Source: Alphaproteobacteria bacterium
GTDB taxonomy: Bacteria > Pseudomonadota > Alphaproteobacteria > RS24
Reading direction: 5' to 3'
NCBI GenBank assembly: GCA_009920875.1
Contig: RFZE01000069.1
Span: 1 to 7,349 of the forward strand
Length of the DNA: 7,349 nt
Made by a program: the position numbers and the translations under genes. The notes under the pieces are model-generated. The model saw nothing but the letters and a program-made list of their open reading frames with translations. It was not told where the DNA came from and ran no database searches. Below are positions 6,620 to 7,349 of this stretch, in pieces (the stretch's first letter is position 1; each line of letters begins with the position of its first letter).

Positions 6620-7349
6620 TTACCCCTCCTCAAACGCCACCAATGACGCCCCCTCTTCTGCTGAACTGACTTGTTGTTTCAACAAGCCGAATAAATTACG
6701 CCCCAATCCCGGCGCTGCATTTCTCAAATCGGCCTTGATGATCGGCCGTGCCGTCAAATCTTCAGCGCAGCTCAATTCACCGCTTTCGCTGTTGAGCCGT
6801 ATCATGTCGCCATCGCGCAATTGCGCCAAAGGCCCGCCCTGTGCCGCTTCCGGCGTGACATGAATGGCCGCTGGCACCTTGCCGGAAGCCCCCGACATGC
6901 GGCCATCGGTGACCAAAGCGACTTTAAAGCCGCGCTCTTGCAACACCGTCAGAGCCGGTGTCAGCTTGTGCAATTCCGGCATGCCATTGGCGGCCGGGCC
7001 TTGAAAACGCAAAACGATAATGGCATCCGCATCCAATTGGCCAGCTTCAAAGGCTTCTTGCACGGCATTTTGGTCGTGGAAAATACGCGCCGGTGCTTCG
7101 ACAATGCGATGCGCATTGGCGACCGCCGACACTTTAATAATGGCACGTCCCAAATTGCCGTCGAGCAGTCGAATGCCGCCTTCGGCGTCAAACGCATTGC
7201 TGCAATCGGCGAGAATATCCGTGTCACCGCTTTTGTCTGCGCCATTGCGCCAAGTTAATTTGTCGTTCTGCAAAACCGGCTCTTGGCGATAAGCCTGCAA
7301 ACCGTGACCAAAGACGGTCTGCACATCATCATGCAAGAGGCCATTATCC
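6620..7349 (-). CDS. edd: 6-phosphogluconate dehydratase (C-terminal part, 5' end outside window)
   Basis: This enzyme dehydrates 6-phosphogluconate to KDPG, the committed step of the Entner-Doudoroff pathway, using an iron-sulfur cluster. Only the last 242 residues of about 600 are visible. The frame is open to the window edge, beginning DNGLLHDDVQTV, so the upstream half with most cluster ligands is not seen. The IlvD/Edd family signature TDGRMSGASGKVPAAIHVTPEA is present around visible residues 147-168. The preceding LRFQGPAANGMPELHKLTP is also typical of the family. The NGLLHDDV start and the neighbours glk and eda favour Edd over dihydroxyacid dehydratase IlvD. The last codons (Glu-Glu-Gly) also form the Shine-Dalgarno of glk. 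Confidence 0.95.
   Translation of the reverse strand, partial: DNGLLHDDVQTVFGHGLQAYRQEPVLQNDKLTWRNGADKSGDTDILADCSNAFDAEGGIRLLDGNLGRAIIKVSAVANAHRIVEAPARIFHDQNAVQEAFEAGQLDADAIIVLRFQGPAANGMPELHKLTPALTVLQERGFKVALVTDGRMSGASGKVPAAIHVTPEAAQGGPLAQLRDGDMIRLNSESGELSCAEDLTARPIIKADLRNAAPGLGRNLFGLLKQQVSSAEEGASLVAFEEG
6623..6631 (-). promoter_or_regulatory. Shine-Dalgarno of glk, inside the edd 3' end
   Basis: GAGGAGGGG on the minus strand is followed by TAA (edd stop) and then the glk ATG. The AGGAGG core is 5 nt from the start. The same bases encode the last three edd residues (EEG), which ties glk translation to ribosomes finishing edd. Confidence 0.8.

Noticed and set aside
6821..7258. 145-codon open frame on the plus strand opposite edd
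   Set aside because: It is a shadow of the edd C-terminal domain, which carries an unmistakable family signature on the other strand.

Overview
The window looks like chromosomal DNA of an alphaproteobacterium of moderate GC. Three things suggest this: the E1-beta subunit of pyruvate dehydrogenase (PDH) carries an N-terminal lipoyl domain, the PDH genes run pdhA-pdhB-pdhC, and the Entner-Doudoroff genes sit together with glucokinase. A finer placement (for example Hyphomonadaceae/Maricaulales-like) is a guess. The window is almost entirely coding, with no non-coding stretch near 300 bases. I see no RNA genes, mobile elements, CRISPR arrays or long repeats.

Plus strand, 1-2260: the distal part of a pdh operon. 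The first bases probably hold the last codons of pdhA. pdhB (35-1373) follows and is broken. At about position 664 the reading frame jumps by one, and about 29 residues that the E1-beta family normally has are missing; an internal deletion of about 86 bp explains both. pdhC (1370-2260) starts in an ATGA overlap with the pdhB stop. It encodes an E2 acetyltransferase with the peripheral-subunit-binding and catalytic domains but no lipoyl domain. The only swinging-arm domain visible here is therefore on E1-beta. No lpd (E3) gene follows.

Minus strand, 7349-2266: a tightly packed operon read right to left. It holds edd (6-phosphogluconate dehydratase, 5' end outside the window), glk (glucokinase), eda (KDPG aldolase) and a 923-residue very divergent relative of phosphoenolpyruvate carboxylase, here called PEPC-like. 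Stop and start codons abut or overlap, and Shine-Dalgarno sequences lie inside or beside the preceding gene's end, so the four genes are probably co-transcribed and translationally coupled.

Together the two convergent operons cover glucose to pyruvate (Entner-Doudoroff) and pyruvate to acetyl-CoA (PDH), with a PEPC-fold protein between them. Their 3' ends are 5 nt apart. The points most worth a second look are the lipoyl-less E2, the PEPC-like protein that has lost several family-invariant residues, and the disrupted pdhB.
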